Positions 1-6,969 are shown, counted from the stretch's first letter. The stretch: DNA of 8,948 nucleotides from Bacteroidales bacterium (GCA_016287995.1 JAEEXW010000097.1:1-8948), one strand, 5' to 3'. Numbers and translations: made by a program. The notes: generated by a model from the letters alone, not told the origin.

Positions 1-484
1 ACTTGACCTCTTGCACACCGGCGTCAAGAAGACTTTGAAGCAGGACAGCGACGAGACGGAGGCAAGAGATGGCATGGATATTGCTTTATGTAAAATTAAC
101 TTTGAGACCCAGACTTTACATTACGCGGGTGCTCACAGACCTTTGTATTACCTCAACAGCAATAAGGAGTTGGTAAAATACAAGGGTACGCCTCAGGCTA
201 TCGGCGGAAAACCGACCAGAAAAGGTAAGGAAAAGGAATTTGAAAACTTTGAAATAAAGTTCAATCCGGGTGAAAAAGTATTCTTCTTCTCCGACGGTCT
301 GCCCGACCAGGTAGGCGGCGATGCCGGAAGAAAATACCGTCCGGGCAGAATAGAAGAACTCATAACAGGAAATCCTGATTTTACGATGGCTCAGTACAAG
401 GAGTTGTTTGAGAACGATTTTCTGCAATGGAAGGGTTCTTACAAGCAGGTGGACGACATTCTGCTGATTGGTATAGAATTTTAA
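1..484 (+). CDS. SpoIIE-type (PP2C-like) serine/threonine phosphatase, SiaA-like, 3' end only
   Basis: The reading frame is open to the left edge (first full codon at base 2), so this is the C-terminal ~160 residues of a longer protein; its sensor or membrane part lies outside the window. Visible SpoIIE/PP2C signatures are DGMDIALC near bases 69-92, YAGAHRPLYY (the family's N/GAGHPP segment), FFSDGLPDQVGG around 285-315 with the metal-binding SDG, and a terminal DDILLIGI whose Asp pair matches the last metal-binding motif. The family dephosphorylates Ser/Thr of STAS or SiaC-type proteins. It lies 30 bases before a SiaB-type kinase and just upstream of a SiaC-type phosphoprotein, so SiaC is the probable substrate. 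The family call is secure; the SiaA-like role is inferred from the neighbours. The Leu codon TTG at base 11 is an internal codon, not a start. Confidence 0.9.
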   Translation, partial: LDLLHTGVKKTLKQDSDETEARDGMDIALCKINFETQTLHYAGAHRPLYYLNSNKELVKYKGTPQAIGGKPTRKGKEKEFENFEIKFNPGEKVFFFSDGLPDQVGGDAGRKYRPGRIEELITGNPDFTMAQYKELFENDFLQWKGSYKQVDDILLIGIEF

Positions 485-514
485 AAAAAACGTTTCATCA
501 TAATGTAAACATAT

Positions 515-1093
515 ATGGCAAGTATGAAAGAACATAAAGAATCGCTTGATTTTGTTTATGACTTCTACGTTAAGATGAAGAGGAACAAAATAAATTTGGC
601 ATACGAGGGCGAAATAACGCATCAGATTACAAAGGCGTTTACTTCGCTTACCGAGACCAATATGGTCAGGGAGGAGGATGCGAGTTCGGTGCAAAAGAAG
701 GTCTTTCACGTTATGGTGGAGTGCCTTCAAAACATCAGCAAGCACTCCGAAGGCTCGCCAAATACCTCTGCAAAAGACGGACGGGGCATATTTATGGTCT
801 CAAAGGGCGATACGGAGTACAATGTTACTACCGGAAACATTATTAAAAACGAAAACGTTGACAAACTGCGCGGGATTTTGGAGAACATCAACAAACTCGA
901 CAAAGACGGGCTGAACAAACTTTACAAACAGCAGATGCGCGAAGGTCATATTTCTGACCGTGGCGGTGCCGGTTTGGGGTTTATTGATATTGCCCGCAAG
1001 ACGGGTGAAAAACTGTTGTTCAGTTTCTTGAAAATCGACAGCACAAACTCATTTTTCGTATTAACATCAACAATTTCACGAATTAAAGAATAA
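515..1093 (+). CDS. siaB: SiaB-family protein kinase (DUF6272, GHKL-like ATPase fold)
   Basis: 192-residue cytoplasmic protein without signal peptide or membrane segment. The N-box-like motif HVMVECLQNISKH (about residues 65-77, with E69 and N73) and the G-box-like DRGGAGLGFIDIA (148-160) are those of histidine-kinase/anti-sigma-type ATPases, and GRGIFMVSKGD (89-99) fits the SiaB family. In Pseudomonas aeruginosa SiaB phosphorylates SiaC on a threonine, opposing the phosphatase SiaA; the same three genes stand here in the same order. The ATG at 515 gives MASMKEHK; a second in-frame ATG three codons on is possible, and no strong Shine-Dalgarno helps to choose. It is spaced 30 bases from the phosphatase gene and 13 from the next, so co-transcription is likely. 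Kinase activity is inferred from the family. Confidence 0.88.
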   Translation: MASMKEHKESLDFVYDFYVKMKRNKINLAYEGEITHQITKAFTSLTETNMVREEDASSVQKKVFHVMVECLQNISKHSEGSPNTSAKDGRGIFMVSKGDTEYNVTTGNIIKNENVDKLRGILENINKLDKDGLNKLYKQQMREGHISDRGGAGLGFIDIARKTGEKLLFSFLKIDSTNSFFVLTSTISRIKE

Positions 1094-1106
1094 AAAATTT
1101 ATTATT

Positions 1107-1490
1107 ATGCAAGTTATAAAAATACAAGGTTCGGACGATACACCTACAGTTACTCTTGACAAGGAGAACAACATTTTTGAAATTTCGGGAAGGTCTCTCC
1201 CCGAAGACGTGGTGGCTTTTTACACTCCTATTTTGGACTGGCTCACCGAGTATGCTTCCGACCCGTTGGATAAGACAGTATTCAATTTCAAATTAGAGTA
1301 TTTCAATACGGCTTCGTCAAAACTTCTTCTTGACGTTCTTTTGAAACTTGAAGATATAAAGAACGACGGACACGACGTTTTGGTAAAATGGCATTATCCC
1401 GATGACGACGAGGATATGTTGGATGCAGGTACGGAGTATGCCGATATTGTAGACGTTGAATTTGAGCAGGTACCTTATACTGTTGACTAA
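1107..1490 (+). CDS. siaC: SiaC-family regulatory phosphoprotein (DUF1987)
   Basis: 127-residue, strongly acidic cytoplasmic protein of the size usual for SiaC. It starts with beta-strand-like sequence (MQVIKIQGSDDTPTVTLD), contains SGRSLPEDVVAFYTPILDWL (28-47), and has the family hallmark EYFNTASSKLLLDVLLKLE (64-82). Thr68 in FNTASS occupies the position I recall as the SiaB-phosphorylated Thr68 of Pseudomonas SiaC. The fold resembles STAS antagonists. In Pseudomonas, unphosphorylated SiaC binds and activates the diguanylate cyclase SiaD. No GGDEF or other c-di-GMP gene is in this window, and the next gene, 56 bases on, encodes an ABC transporter, so the effector may differ. The C-terminal part is rich in Asp/Glu (PDDDEDMLDAGTEYADIVDVE). 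Family assignment is firm; the downstream target is unknown. Confidence 0.92.
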   Translation: MQVIKIQGSDDTPTVTLDKENNIFEISGRSLPEDVVAFYTPILDWLTEYASDPLDKTVFNFKLEYFNTASSKLLLDVLLKLEDIKNDGHDVLVKWHYPDDDEDMLDAGTEYADIVDVEFEQVPYTVD

Positions 1491-1546
1491 CGTAAAAAGA
1501 ATAATTGTCTTAAAATCAGAATTTTAACTTTTAGAATTCCGGCGTT

Positions 1547-4500
1547 ATGAGTGAAGAGATATTAAAGGCGTTGATTCAGATGTTTGCCCTTATTGCCAAG
1601 CAGGACGGCGGCATAGAGGACAAGGAATTGCAGTATGTGGAGAGTTTTCTTGTATCGCAGTTGGGTGCCGAGGCCTCTGAACCTGTAATGCTTGATTTTA
1701 AGAAGCAAGTCGGTCTTATTGAGGACGAAAAAACAAGACGCAAACGTGAGAGAGAACGTCTTAAAGCCTTGGAAGCGGGCATAGACCCCGAAAAAAAGGC
1801 AAAAGAGGAAAAAGACGCGCAACTTACCTCCGTGAGGGAGTCGGTGAAAATCCTCGGTTTGTGCAAGAAAATCAACAAGACCATTAATACAAAACAAAAA
1901 GTCGTCGTATTTGTGCGTCTGTACGAGTTGGTAAACACGAGTAAAAAGTTTACTGACCAGCGTATGGCTATTATTAATACGGCGGGCGAGGTCTTCAATT
2001 TTAAGAGCGGTGTTATCAACGAGATTAAAAATTTCGTTATCAACAACGATATTAAAACTTTGGACTATCCCGCTATTTTGGCAATTTCCGACAACAAATA
2101 CGATTTTGAACAGGCTAAACAAATTCATTGCGAGGGTCTTGACTCGGATATTTTTATCCTGAGGCAGGAAATGGAGACCGAAAGCGGCGAGTTGTATTTT
2201 ATGCGCTATACCGGAAGTCATGACGTTTATCTTAACGGCTCTCCGATATTCAGCGATCGTATTTACGCTTTCGCTCCCGGCGCAACCCTCAAAATGACAA
2301 AAGGCCGTCCTATTTATTACAGCGACGTTGTTGCGACTTTTCAGGCGGACAAGACTTTCGCCAATTTGTCGTTTAACGTTACAGATTTGGAGTTTAGGTT
2401 TCCCAACAATGCCATCGGTCTCAGAAACATCAATTTTTCGGAGTGTCAGGGCAGGCTTGTCGGAATCATGGGTGCCTCCGGTGCGGGCAAAACTACGTTG
2501 CTTAACGTTTTGTCGGGCATTACAACACCCTCGAAAGGTTCGGTCAAAATCAACGGCATCGACCTTCATAGAGAAAAGGAAAAACTTGAAGGCGTTATCG
2601 GTCTTATTCCTCAGGACGATCTTCTGATTGAGGAACTTACTGTCTTCGAAAACTTGTATTTCAGCGCGAAATTCTGTTTTAAGGATATGCCTGAAAACGA
2701 AATACGCGCAAAAGTGGATTCGGTCTTGAAGTCCCTAGGTCTGTATGACAGAAAGGATTTAAAGGTCGGAAATTCGCTCAACAAACTTATTTCGGGCGGT
2801 CAGCGTAAACGTCTTAACATTGCTCTCGAACTTATCAGGGAGCCTTCCGTGCTGTTTGTCGATGAGCCTACTTCGGGCTTGTCGTCAAGGGACTCGGAAA
2901 ACGTAATGGACCTTTTGAGCGAGTTAACCTTAAAAGGCAAACTTATTTTTGTTGTCATTCACCAGCCGTCTTCTCAAATATACAAGATGTTTGACAAGAT
3001 GATAATCCTCGACACGGGCGGTTATATGGTTTATTACGGGCATCCTACGGACGCTATTTCGTATTTCAAAACAATTGACGGACAGGTCAAGAGCGAAGAG
3101 GGCGAATGTCCGCACTGCGGTAACGCTACGCCGGAGGTGATTTTCGACATCATCGAGGCGAGAAAAGTCAACGAGTTCGGTTCCTGGTCAAACGAAAGGA
3201 AAATTGAGCCGCCCAAGTGGGAGGAACTTTTCCACAAAAAAATCACGCCGGAGATTATCCCCGACGTTACGACCGAGCCGCCTAAGAACTTAAAAGTTCC
3301 GAACTGGCTGAACCAGTTTTTGACATATTTGAGGAGGGATTTCAAATCGAAAATCTCAAATCTTCAATATATATTCCTGAACCTGATTGAGGCTCCTTTA
3401 TTGGGCTTTATTTTGGCGTTCTTAATCCGTTATACCGCTGCAAACAGAGACGAATATGTCTTTTACGAAAACGAGAACATCGTGCCGTATATTTTTATGA
3501 GTATTATTGTCGCTCTGTTTTTAGGACTTACGGTTTCGGCGGAGGAAATTTTCCGCGACAGGAAGATTTTGAAGCGGGAAGAATTTTTGAATCTTTCGCG
3601 GTCGAGTTATTTGGTGGCGAAAGTGGTGATTTTGGTGATGATTTCGGCAATTCAGTCGTCGCTTTACATTTTGGTCGGTAATTCGATACTGAATTTCAGC
3701 GAACCGTCGATGTATTTCTCTTTCTGGCTTGTGCTGTTCCCGATGTGGGTTTTGGCTAACATGATGGGCTTGAATATTTCTTCGGCGTTCAACTCTGCGG
3801 TTACGATTTACATTTTGATACCGCTGTTGATGATTCCGCAGATGGCTTTGGGCGGTTCTATGTTTGCTTTTGACAAGTTGAACCAAATCATCGGAAGCGT
3901 CGGAAAAGTGCCGATTATCGCCGAATGTATGGCTTCAAGATGGGCATACGAGGCTTTGATGGTAAAACAGTTCAAGGACAACAAATTCGAGAGCAACTTC
4001 TACGAGTTTGAAAAACTGAAAAATAATTCTTCGTTCAAGCAGATTTACTACGTTGCCGAACTTAAAAAGGCGAACACAAACGCTTACGAATGTGTTGAAA
4101 CATTGGTTGACGAGGATTATGAATATTCTGACGATATTGAGAAAGAAAAAATCGTAGACAGTCTGAACAACGTTATGGAATACAACCTCGCGCTTTTGAG
4201 AGAGGAAATAGCAGAGGAAGTGCGGGTTTTCCCGGATATGGAGCCGGATTTTGAACTCTCTGATTTGGTTACTGACAAGTTTTCGGAGAGTTTATACAAC
4301 GAGGTTGATGATTATCTCTCCAAACTTGACTCATATTACGGCAAACAGTTTAACATTGCCGATTCGAGGATTGAGTCGAGAAAGGAAGCCTTTGACAAGA
4401 AATCCAAAGGTTTGTACATAAGATACAGGGAACGTTATCATAACGAAAAATTGCAGGATATTGTAACAAATGTTTATGAAAAAAATAAAATAATTCGCTA

Positions 4501-4852
4501 CAAAAACCGTTTAATACAACAAGCGGATCCGGTATTTTTGGATGCTGACAATTCCGGTTTCTTCGGTTTCAGGGCGCATTTTTACGCTCCCAGAAAATGG
4601 TTTTGCGGCAGATATTATGATACGTTCAGTTTTAACATAGTGATTTTGTGGCTGTTCAGTCTTGTGTGCTATGTTACGCTGTATTTTGACGTGCTGAAAA
4701 AACTTGTAGACTGGGGCGGCAATATTTCGTTGAAAGGATACAAGGAAAAACTCTTGAAAATGCTTCCTAAAAAAGGAGACAAAAAGCCGGCAGAAGAAGT
4801 AAAAGAAGAGCCGGCGGAGAAAAAAACGGTTGCGGAAGAAAAAACGGAATAA
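1547..4852 (+). CDS. ABCG-like ABC transporter with TerB-like and FHA-like N-terminal regions
   Basis: 1101 residues, ATPase and permease in one chain. Residues 1-170 are mainly helical and start like TerB domains (ALIQMFALIAKQDGGIEDKELQYVESFL), with a charged Lys/Arg/Glu segment at 60-90. Residues ~200-265 are beta-rich and vaguely FHA-like (VYLNGSPIFSDRIYAF), without the FHA phosphothreonine-binding signature. The ATPase has Walker A GASGAGKTT (309-317), Q-loop Q356, signature ISGGQRKR (415-422), Walker B VLFVDEP with E440 and H-loop H472. A CPHC motif follows at 521-524. Hydrophobic segments lie near 605-628, 645-665, 687-712, 722-742 and 750-770. A ~250-residue polar, Glu/Lys-rich insert precedes a last segment near 1025-1047, and the tail is a Lys/Glu repeat. 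The architecture is ABCG-like (ATPase first), but the insert and N-terminus are unusual. Substrate and direction are unknown; export or an ABC-driven mechanical role are possible. The ABC call is certain, the domain naming at both ends tentative. Confidence 0.93.
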   Translation: MSEEILKALIQMFALIAKQDGGIEDKELQYVESFLVSQLGAEASEPVMLDFKKQVGLIEDEKTRRKRERERLKALEAGIDPEKKAKEEKDAQLTSVRESVKILGLCKKINKTINTKQKVVVFVRLYELVNTSKKFTDQRMAIINTAGEVFNFKSGVINEIKNFVINNDIKTLDYPAILAISDNKYDFEQAKQIHCEGLDSDIFILRQEMETESGELYFMRYTGSHDVYLNGSPIFSDRIYAFAPGATLKMTKGRPIYYSDVVATFQADKTFANLSFNVTDLEFRFPNNAIGLRNINFSECQGRLVGIMGASGAGKTTLLNVLSGITTPSKGSVKINGIDLHREKEKLEGVIGLIPQDDLLIEELTVFENLYFSAKFCFKDMPENEIRAKVDSVLKSLGLYDRKDLKVGNSLNKLISGGQRKRLNIALELIREPSVLFVDEPTSGLSSRDSENVMDLLSELTLKGKLIFVVIHQPSSQIYKMFDKMIILDTGGYMVYYGHPTDAISYFKTIDGQVKSEEGECPHCGNATPEVIFDIIEARKVNEFGSWSNERKIEPPKWEELFHKKITPEIIPDVTTEPPKNLKVPNWLNQFLTYLRRDFKSKISNLQYIFLNLIEAPLLGFILAFLIRYTAANRDEYVFYENENIVPYIFMSIIVALFLGLTVSAEEIFRDRKILKREEFLNLSRSSYLVAKVVILVMISAIQSSLYILVGNSILNFSEPSMYFSFWLVLFPMWVLANMMGLNISSAFNSAVTIYILIPLLMIPQMALGGSMFAFDKLNQIIGSVGKVPIIAECMASRWAYEALMVKQFKDNKFESNFYEFEKLKNNSSFKQIYYVAELKKANTNAYECVETLVDEDYEYSDDIEKEKIVDSLNNVMEYNLALLREEIAEEVRVFPDMEPDFELSDLVTDKFSESLYNEVDDYLSKLDSYYGKQFNIADSRIESRKEAFDKKSKGLYIRYRERYHNEKLQDIVTNVYEKNKIIRYKNRLIQQADPVFLDADNSGFFGFRAHFYAPRKWFCGRYYDTFSFNIVILWLFSLVCYVTLYFDVLKKLVDWGGNISLKGYKEKLLKMLPKKGDKKPAEEVKEEPAEKKTVAEEKTE

Positions 4853-4858
4853 AAAATA

Positions 4859-4889
4859 TTTGGAAATAAAAACATTTTTTGTAGTTTTG
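4859..4889 (+). promoter_or_regulatory. Bacteroidetes-type sigma-ABfr promoter for the lipoprotein unit
   Basis: TTTG at 4859-4862 is followed after exactly 19 bases by TAGTTTTG at 4882-4889, a full match to the Bacteroides -33/-7 consensus (TTTG, N19, TAnnTTTG). It starts 7 bases after the ABC gene's stop codon. Transcription would begin about 7 bases past the -7 box, leaving a leader of roughly 35-40 bases before the ATG at 4934. It implies that the lipoprotein and the two small secreted proteins can be expressed independently of the Sia/ABC genes. Confidence 0.75.
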
Positions 4890-4933
4890 CACTCTAAAAA
4901 TGTATATTTGAACAGAAAAATTATAGGGAGATT

Positions 4934-5845
4934 ATGCATAAGAAATGTTTATATTTGGCATTAGTTTGCCTTACTTTTGTGCAGTTCAGTTGCGGCGGTT
5001 GCGACGGCTCTGGTAGCGGAGACGTTGATTTTATACCGTCCGAGGACGAGGTAGTAACTACCTCCGATGTTAATTATGATGCGGAGGCTATGAATGAGGT
5101 GATTGCAAGTTTTTCGTCGCCGGTAGAAATGGCGGCATTGTTGAAAGACTCCGATGTGCCTTTTTCTCAGAAGTACTTAATGGATCCCGATAAAGTTAAC
5201 GGTTATACTTCAAGTTTTAAGCGTGCTTTGGGTTTGGGAATTCTGAGTGCCGACTTGGGTTATTTGAATGTTTATTCAAAAACCTCAATGATTTTAGACT
5301 ATTTAGTGGGAATCAGAAAACTTACTGAATCTTTGACTTTGGGACAGTTTTTCGATTTTCAGGCCTTGAAGAGGCTGGCTACCTCCGATGACAATATTGA
5401 TTCTCTTTTAATAATGTCAGTTCAGAGTTATCACAACATGGACGAGCATTTGAGAAACAATCAAAGGAGTAATCTCAGTGCGCTTATGGTAACCGGTGTT
5501 TGGATTGAGTCTATGTATCTTGTAACGCAGGTTGCAAAAGAACGTCCTAACGAGGAATTTAAAAATACCATCGGCGAACAAAAGGGCATTTTGAACAACC
5601 TTCTGCCGATTTTGAAATTGTTTAAGGGAAATGACAAACATTTTGCCGATTTGGTTGGCAATTTGGAGGAAGTGAAAGAAGTGCTTGACGTTGTAAAAAT
5701 TACAGTTCAAGTCAAAGATGATCTTCCGGTAGAATCCGAGGGTGCGATTGTTCAAAACGAGGAAAGTATCGTTACCGTTTCAGACGAGGAACTTTCGGAA
5801 ATTATTACTGTAACAGAAAAGATTCGTAACAAAATTATAAATTAA
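4934..5845 (+). CDS. Helical lipoprotein of unknown function
   Basis: 303 residues. The N-terminus is a lipoprotein signal peptide: Lys pair, hydrophobic core LYLALVCLTF, then VQFSC with the probable lipidated Cys20, followed by a Gly/Ser-rich spacer containing a second Cys (Cys23). The mature part is predicted mostly helical, with segments such as FKRALGLGILSADLGYLNVY (95-114), LTLGQFFDFQALKRL (135-148) and GVWIESMYLVTQVA (188-201). The pattern of a G-ADLxYLN motif followed by G-WIExMYL recalls uncharacterised helical lipoproteins of Bacteroidetes, but I cannot name a characterised homologue. It probably sits in the periplasm or outer membrane. The ATG at 4934 has GGGAG only 3 bases upstream, too close for a strong Shine-Dalgarno. 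The next start is 12 bases after its stop, so the two genes are very likely co-transcribed. A role with the adjacent ABC protein is conjecture. Confidence 0.85.
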   Translation: MHKKCLYLALVCLTFVQFSCGGCDGSGSGDVDFIPSEDEVVTTSDVNYDAEAMNEVIASFSSPVEMAALLKDSDVPFSQKYLMDPDKVNGYTSSFKRALGLGILSADLGYLNVYSKTSMILDYLVGIRKLTESLTLGQFFDFQALKRLATSDDNIDSLLIMSVQSYHNMDEHLRNNQRSNLSALMVTGVWIESMYLVTQVAKERPNEEFKNTIGEQKGILNNLLPILKLFKGNDKHFADLVGNLEEVKEVLDVVKITVQVKDDLPVESEGAIVQNEESIVTVSDEELSEIITVTEKIRNKIIN

Positions 5846-5857
5846 TTGCTTTATAAT

Positions 5858-6337
5858 ATGAAAAAACTGTTTATTATATTAGTTTTTGCTATTGTGGCTC
5901 TCGCAATGACAACCTCAACCGCAGATGCGCAATGTAAACAACAAGTTGTATATCAGTGTGCGACTCAAACTGAAAAAGCCATATATCTTCGTGATTTCAA
6001 TACGAAATTGAAACGTGATGCAGCGGACGAAGAAACGGGTATGAAATGGACTGTTGTCCTTAACAAAGGTACTCAGTACAGGTTTTCGCTTTGTGCGCCC
6101 GACGGTTTTCAGGATCAAGTTGTCTTGACACTTTATGACAGCGAACACCCTGAAAATTCAAAACCTTGGGGTAGTACATACGACAAAACAACTAAGTCTG
6201 ATAGAAAATCTTTTGACTTTATCTGCAATAAAACGGCTATGTATTATATTTCAATCCGTTTTAAGGCCGGTGAGGGATCAAAAAAGGCATGCGCTGTCGG
6301 AATATTGTCTTTCGTCGGTAAGAGTACGAATAAGTAA
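5858..6337 (+). CDS. Small secreted cysteine-containing protein, paralogue 1
   Basis: 159 residues from the ATG at 5858. Starting at the in-frame TTG at 5846 would put MLYN in front of a perfect signal peptide, so the ATG is preferred. The signal peptide MKKLFIILVFAIVALAM ends at ADA, cleaved before Gln25, so the mature protein starts QCKQQVVYQC. This follows the Bacteroidetes tendency for signal peptidase I substrates to expose Gln, later cyclised to pyroglutamate. The mature part has Cys26, 34, 79, 123 and 145. YRFSLCAPDGFQDQVVLTLYDS (74-95) and SFDFICNKTAMYYISIRF (118-135) suggest a beta-sandwich like PPC (pre-peptidase C-terminal) or other jelly-roll domains; that fold call is inference. 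It has no recognisable catalytic motif. The following gene is a clear paralogue, so the pair arose by duplication. The substrate, partner and function are unknown. Confidence 0.82.
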   Translation: MKKLFIILVFAIVALAMTTSTADAQCKQQVVYQCATQTEKAIYLRDFNTKLKRDAADEETGMKWTVVLNKGTQYRFSLCAPDGFQDQVVLTLYDSEHPENSKPWGSTYDKTTKSDRKSFDFICNKTAMYYISIRFKAGEGSKKACAVGILSFVGKSTNK

Positions 6338-6375
6338 TTTTATGGCGTATGAAGGGTGTGCTAAGTTTGAATGTT

Positions 6376-6849
6376 ATGAGAAAATTGCGTGCTAAATTTG
6401 TATTGCTTGTAGTCTCGGCTTTATTCTTGTTGAATTTAGACGCAAAAGCGCAGTGTAAACAGCAGTTTGTTTATGAGTGTGCTTCTATGCAAGGTGTCAT
6501 ATTTCAGAGAGATTTTAATATAAAATTAAAACTTAATTCTGATGGTTCGAGTGGTACAAAATTTTCTCAGTTTCTTAATAAGGGTTCGCGTTATAGATTC
6601 AGGCTTTGTGTGCCTGACGAAATTAAAGGGGACGTTGTTTTAACTCTTTTTGACGGAGCACACCCGGAATTATCAAATCCTTACGCAAGTACTTTTGATA
6701 AGACAACCAAAAAAGACAGAGAGTATTTTGATTTTATTTGCAACAGAGCAGCGGTATACTATCTTTCGATTCGTTACAAGGATGGTAAAGGATCTAAGAA
6801 AGGTAGTTGTGCAGTGTGTTCGTTGTTCTTTGTCGGAAAACAGAAATAA
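6376..6849 (+). CDS. Small secreted cysteine-containing protein, paralogue 2
   Basis: 157 residues from the ATG at 6376. An ATG nine codons earlier (6349) is in frame, but the later start places the basic MRKLRAK directly before the hydrophobic core LVVSALFLL and gives a normal signal peptide ending AKA, cut before Gln26. The mature start QCKQQFVYEC nearly repeats that of the preceding protein. Shared blocks are RDFN-KLK, LNKG--YRF-LC-PD, VVLTL-D--HPE-S-P, STFDKTTK-DR--FDFICN and YY-SIR. Cysteines are 27, 35, 78, 122, 145 and 148. The sixth (Cys148) replaces a Gly in paralogue 1, so this copy could form three disulphides while the other has an odd cysteine. It sits 38 bases after its paralogue and is probably in the same transcript. 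Function is unknown. Confidence 0.82.
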   Translation: MRKLRAKFVLLVVSALFLLNLDAKAQCKQQFVYECASMQGVIFQRDFNIKLKLNSDGSSGTKFSQFLNKGSRYRFRLCVPDEIKGDVVLTLFDGAHPELSNPYASTFDKTTKKDREYFDFICNRAAVYYLSIRYKDGKGSKKGSCAVCSLFFVGKQK

Positions 6850-6869
6850 GATATTTAAATAATATTCTT

Positions 6870-6914
6870 TTTTTGCCGGACTGATTCCTTTTTTCGGGGA
6901 GAGTTCGGCAAAAA
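6870..6914. repeat. Intergenic inverted repeat (hairpin) upstream of the galactanase gene
   Basis: TTTTTGCCGGAC (6870-6881) pairs with GTTCGGCAAAAA (6903-6914) over 12 positions, one of them G-T. The 21-base loop can form a small inner TCC/GGA stem. It lies 20 bases after the stop of paralogue 2 and 55 bases before the galactanase ATG. A run of T precedes the GC part and a run of A follows it, the reverse of a normal intrinsic terminator on either strand. It may protect an mRNA 3' end, act as a weak terminator, or lie in the galactanase leader. No clear promoter was found between it and the gene. Confidence 0.6.
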
Positions 6915-6969
6915 GTGTATATAGATGTATGTTCTTGTTATAATTTTTTACTTTAAAAAACAAATATGT

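Noticed and set aside
116..745. Open frame on the - strand across the phosphatase and kinase genes
   Set aside because: It spans two real genes in antisense and its product has no family signature.
1505..1532. Possible promoter before the ABC gene (TTG, 17 bases, TAACTTTT)
   Set aside because: The -7 box lacks its final G and the spacing is short, so it is not supported; the gene more likely shares the upstream transcript.
1562..2569. Long open frame on the - strand (335 codons) inside the ABC gene
   Set aside because: It lies wholly antisense to well-conserved ABC coding sequence, has no recognisable domain, and has no promoter or start context of its own.
3107..3118. CPHC motif in the ABC protein as a zinc-binding site
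   Set aside because: Only one CxxC pair is visible and no second pair lies close by, so zinc binding is not supported on sequence alone.
4851..4880. A/T-only inverted repeat after the ABC stop as an intrinsic terminator
   Set aside because: A seven-pair A-U stem with a 16-base loop is too weak, and the arms overlap the clear promoter at 4859-4889.
6362..6369. TAAGTTTG resembling a Bacteroidetes -7 box
   Set aside because: No TTTG at the right distance upstream, and transcription would start at about the ATG itself.
6349..6375. Upstream in-frame ATG for secreted paralogue 2
   Set aside because: The start at 6376 gives a normal signal peptide of the same length as paralogue 1; the extra nine residues have no counterpart there.
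6925..6969. Upstream in-frame ATG for the galactanase
   Set aside because: It would place a hydrophobic stretch before an otherwise complete lipoprotein signal peptide starting MKK at 6970.
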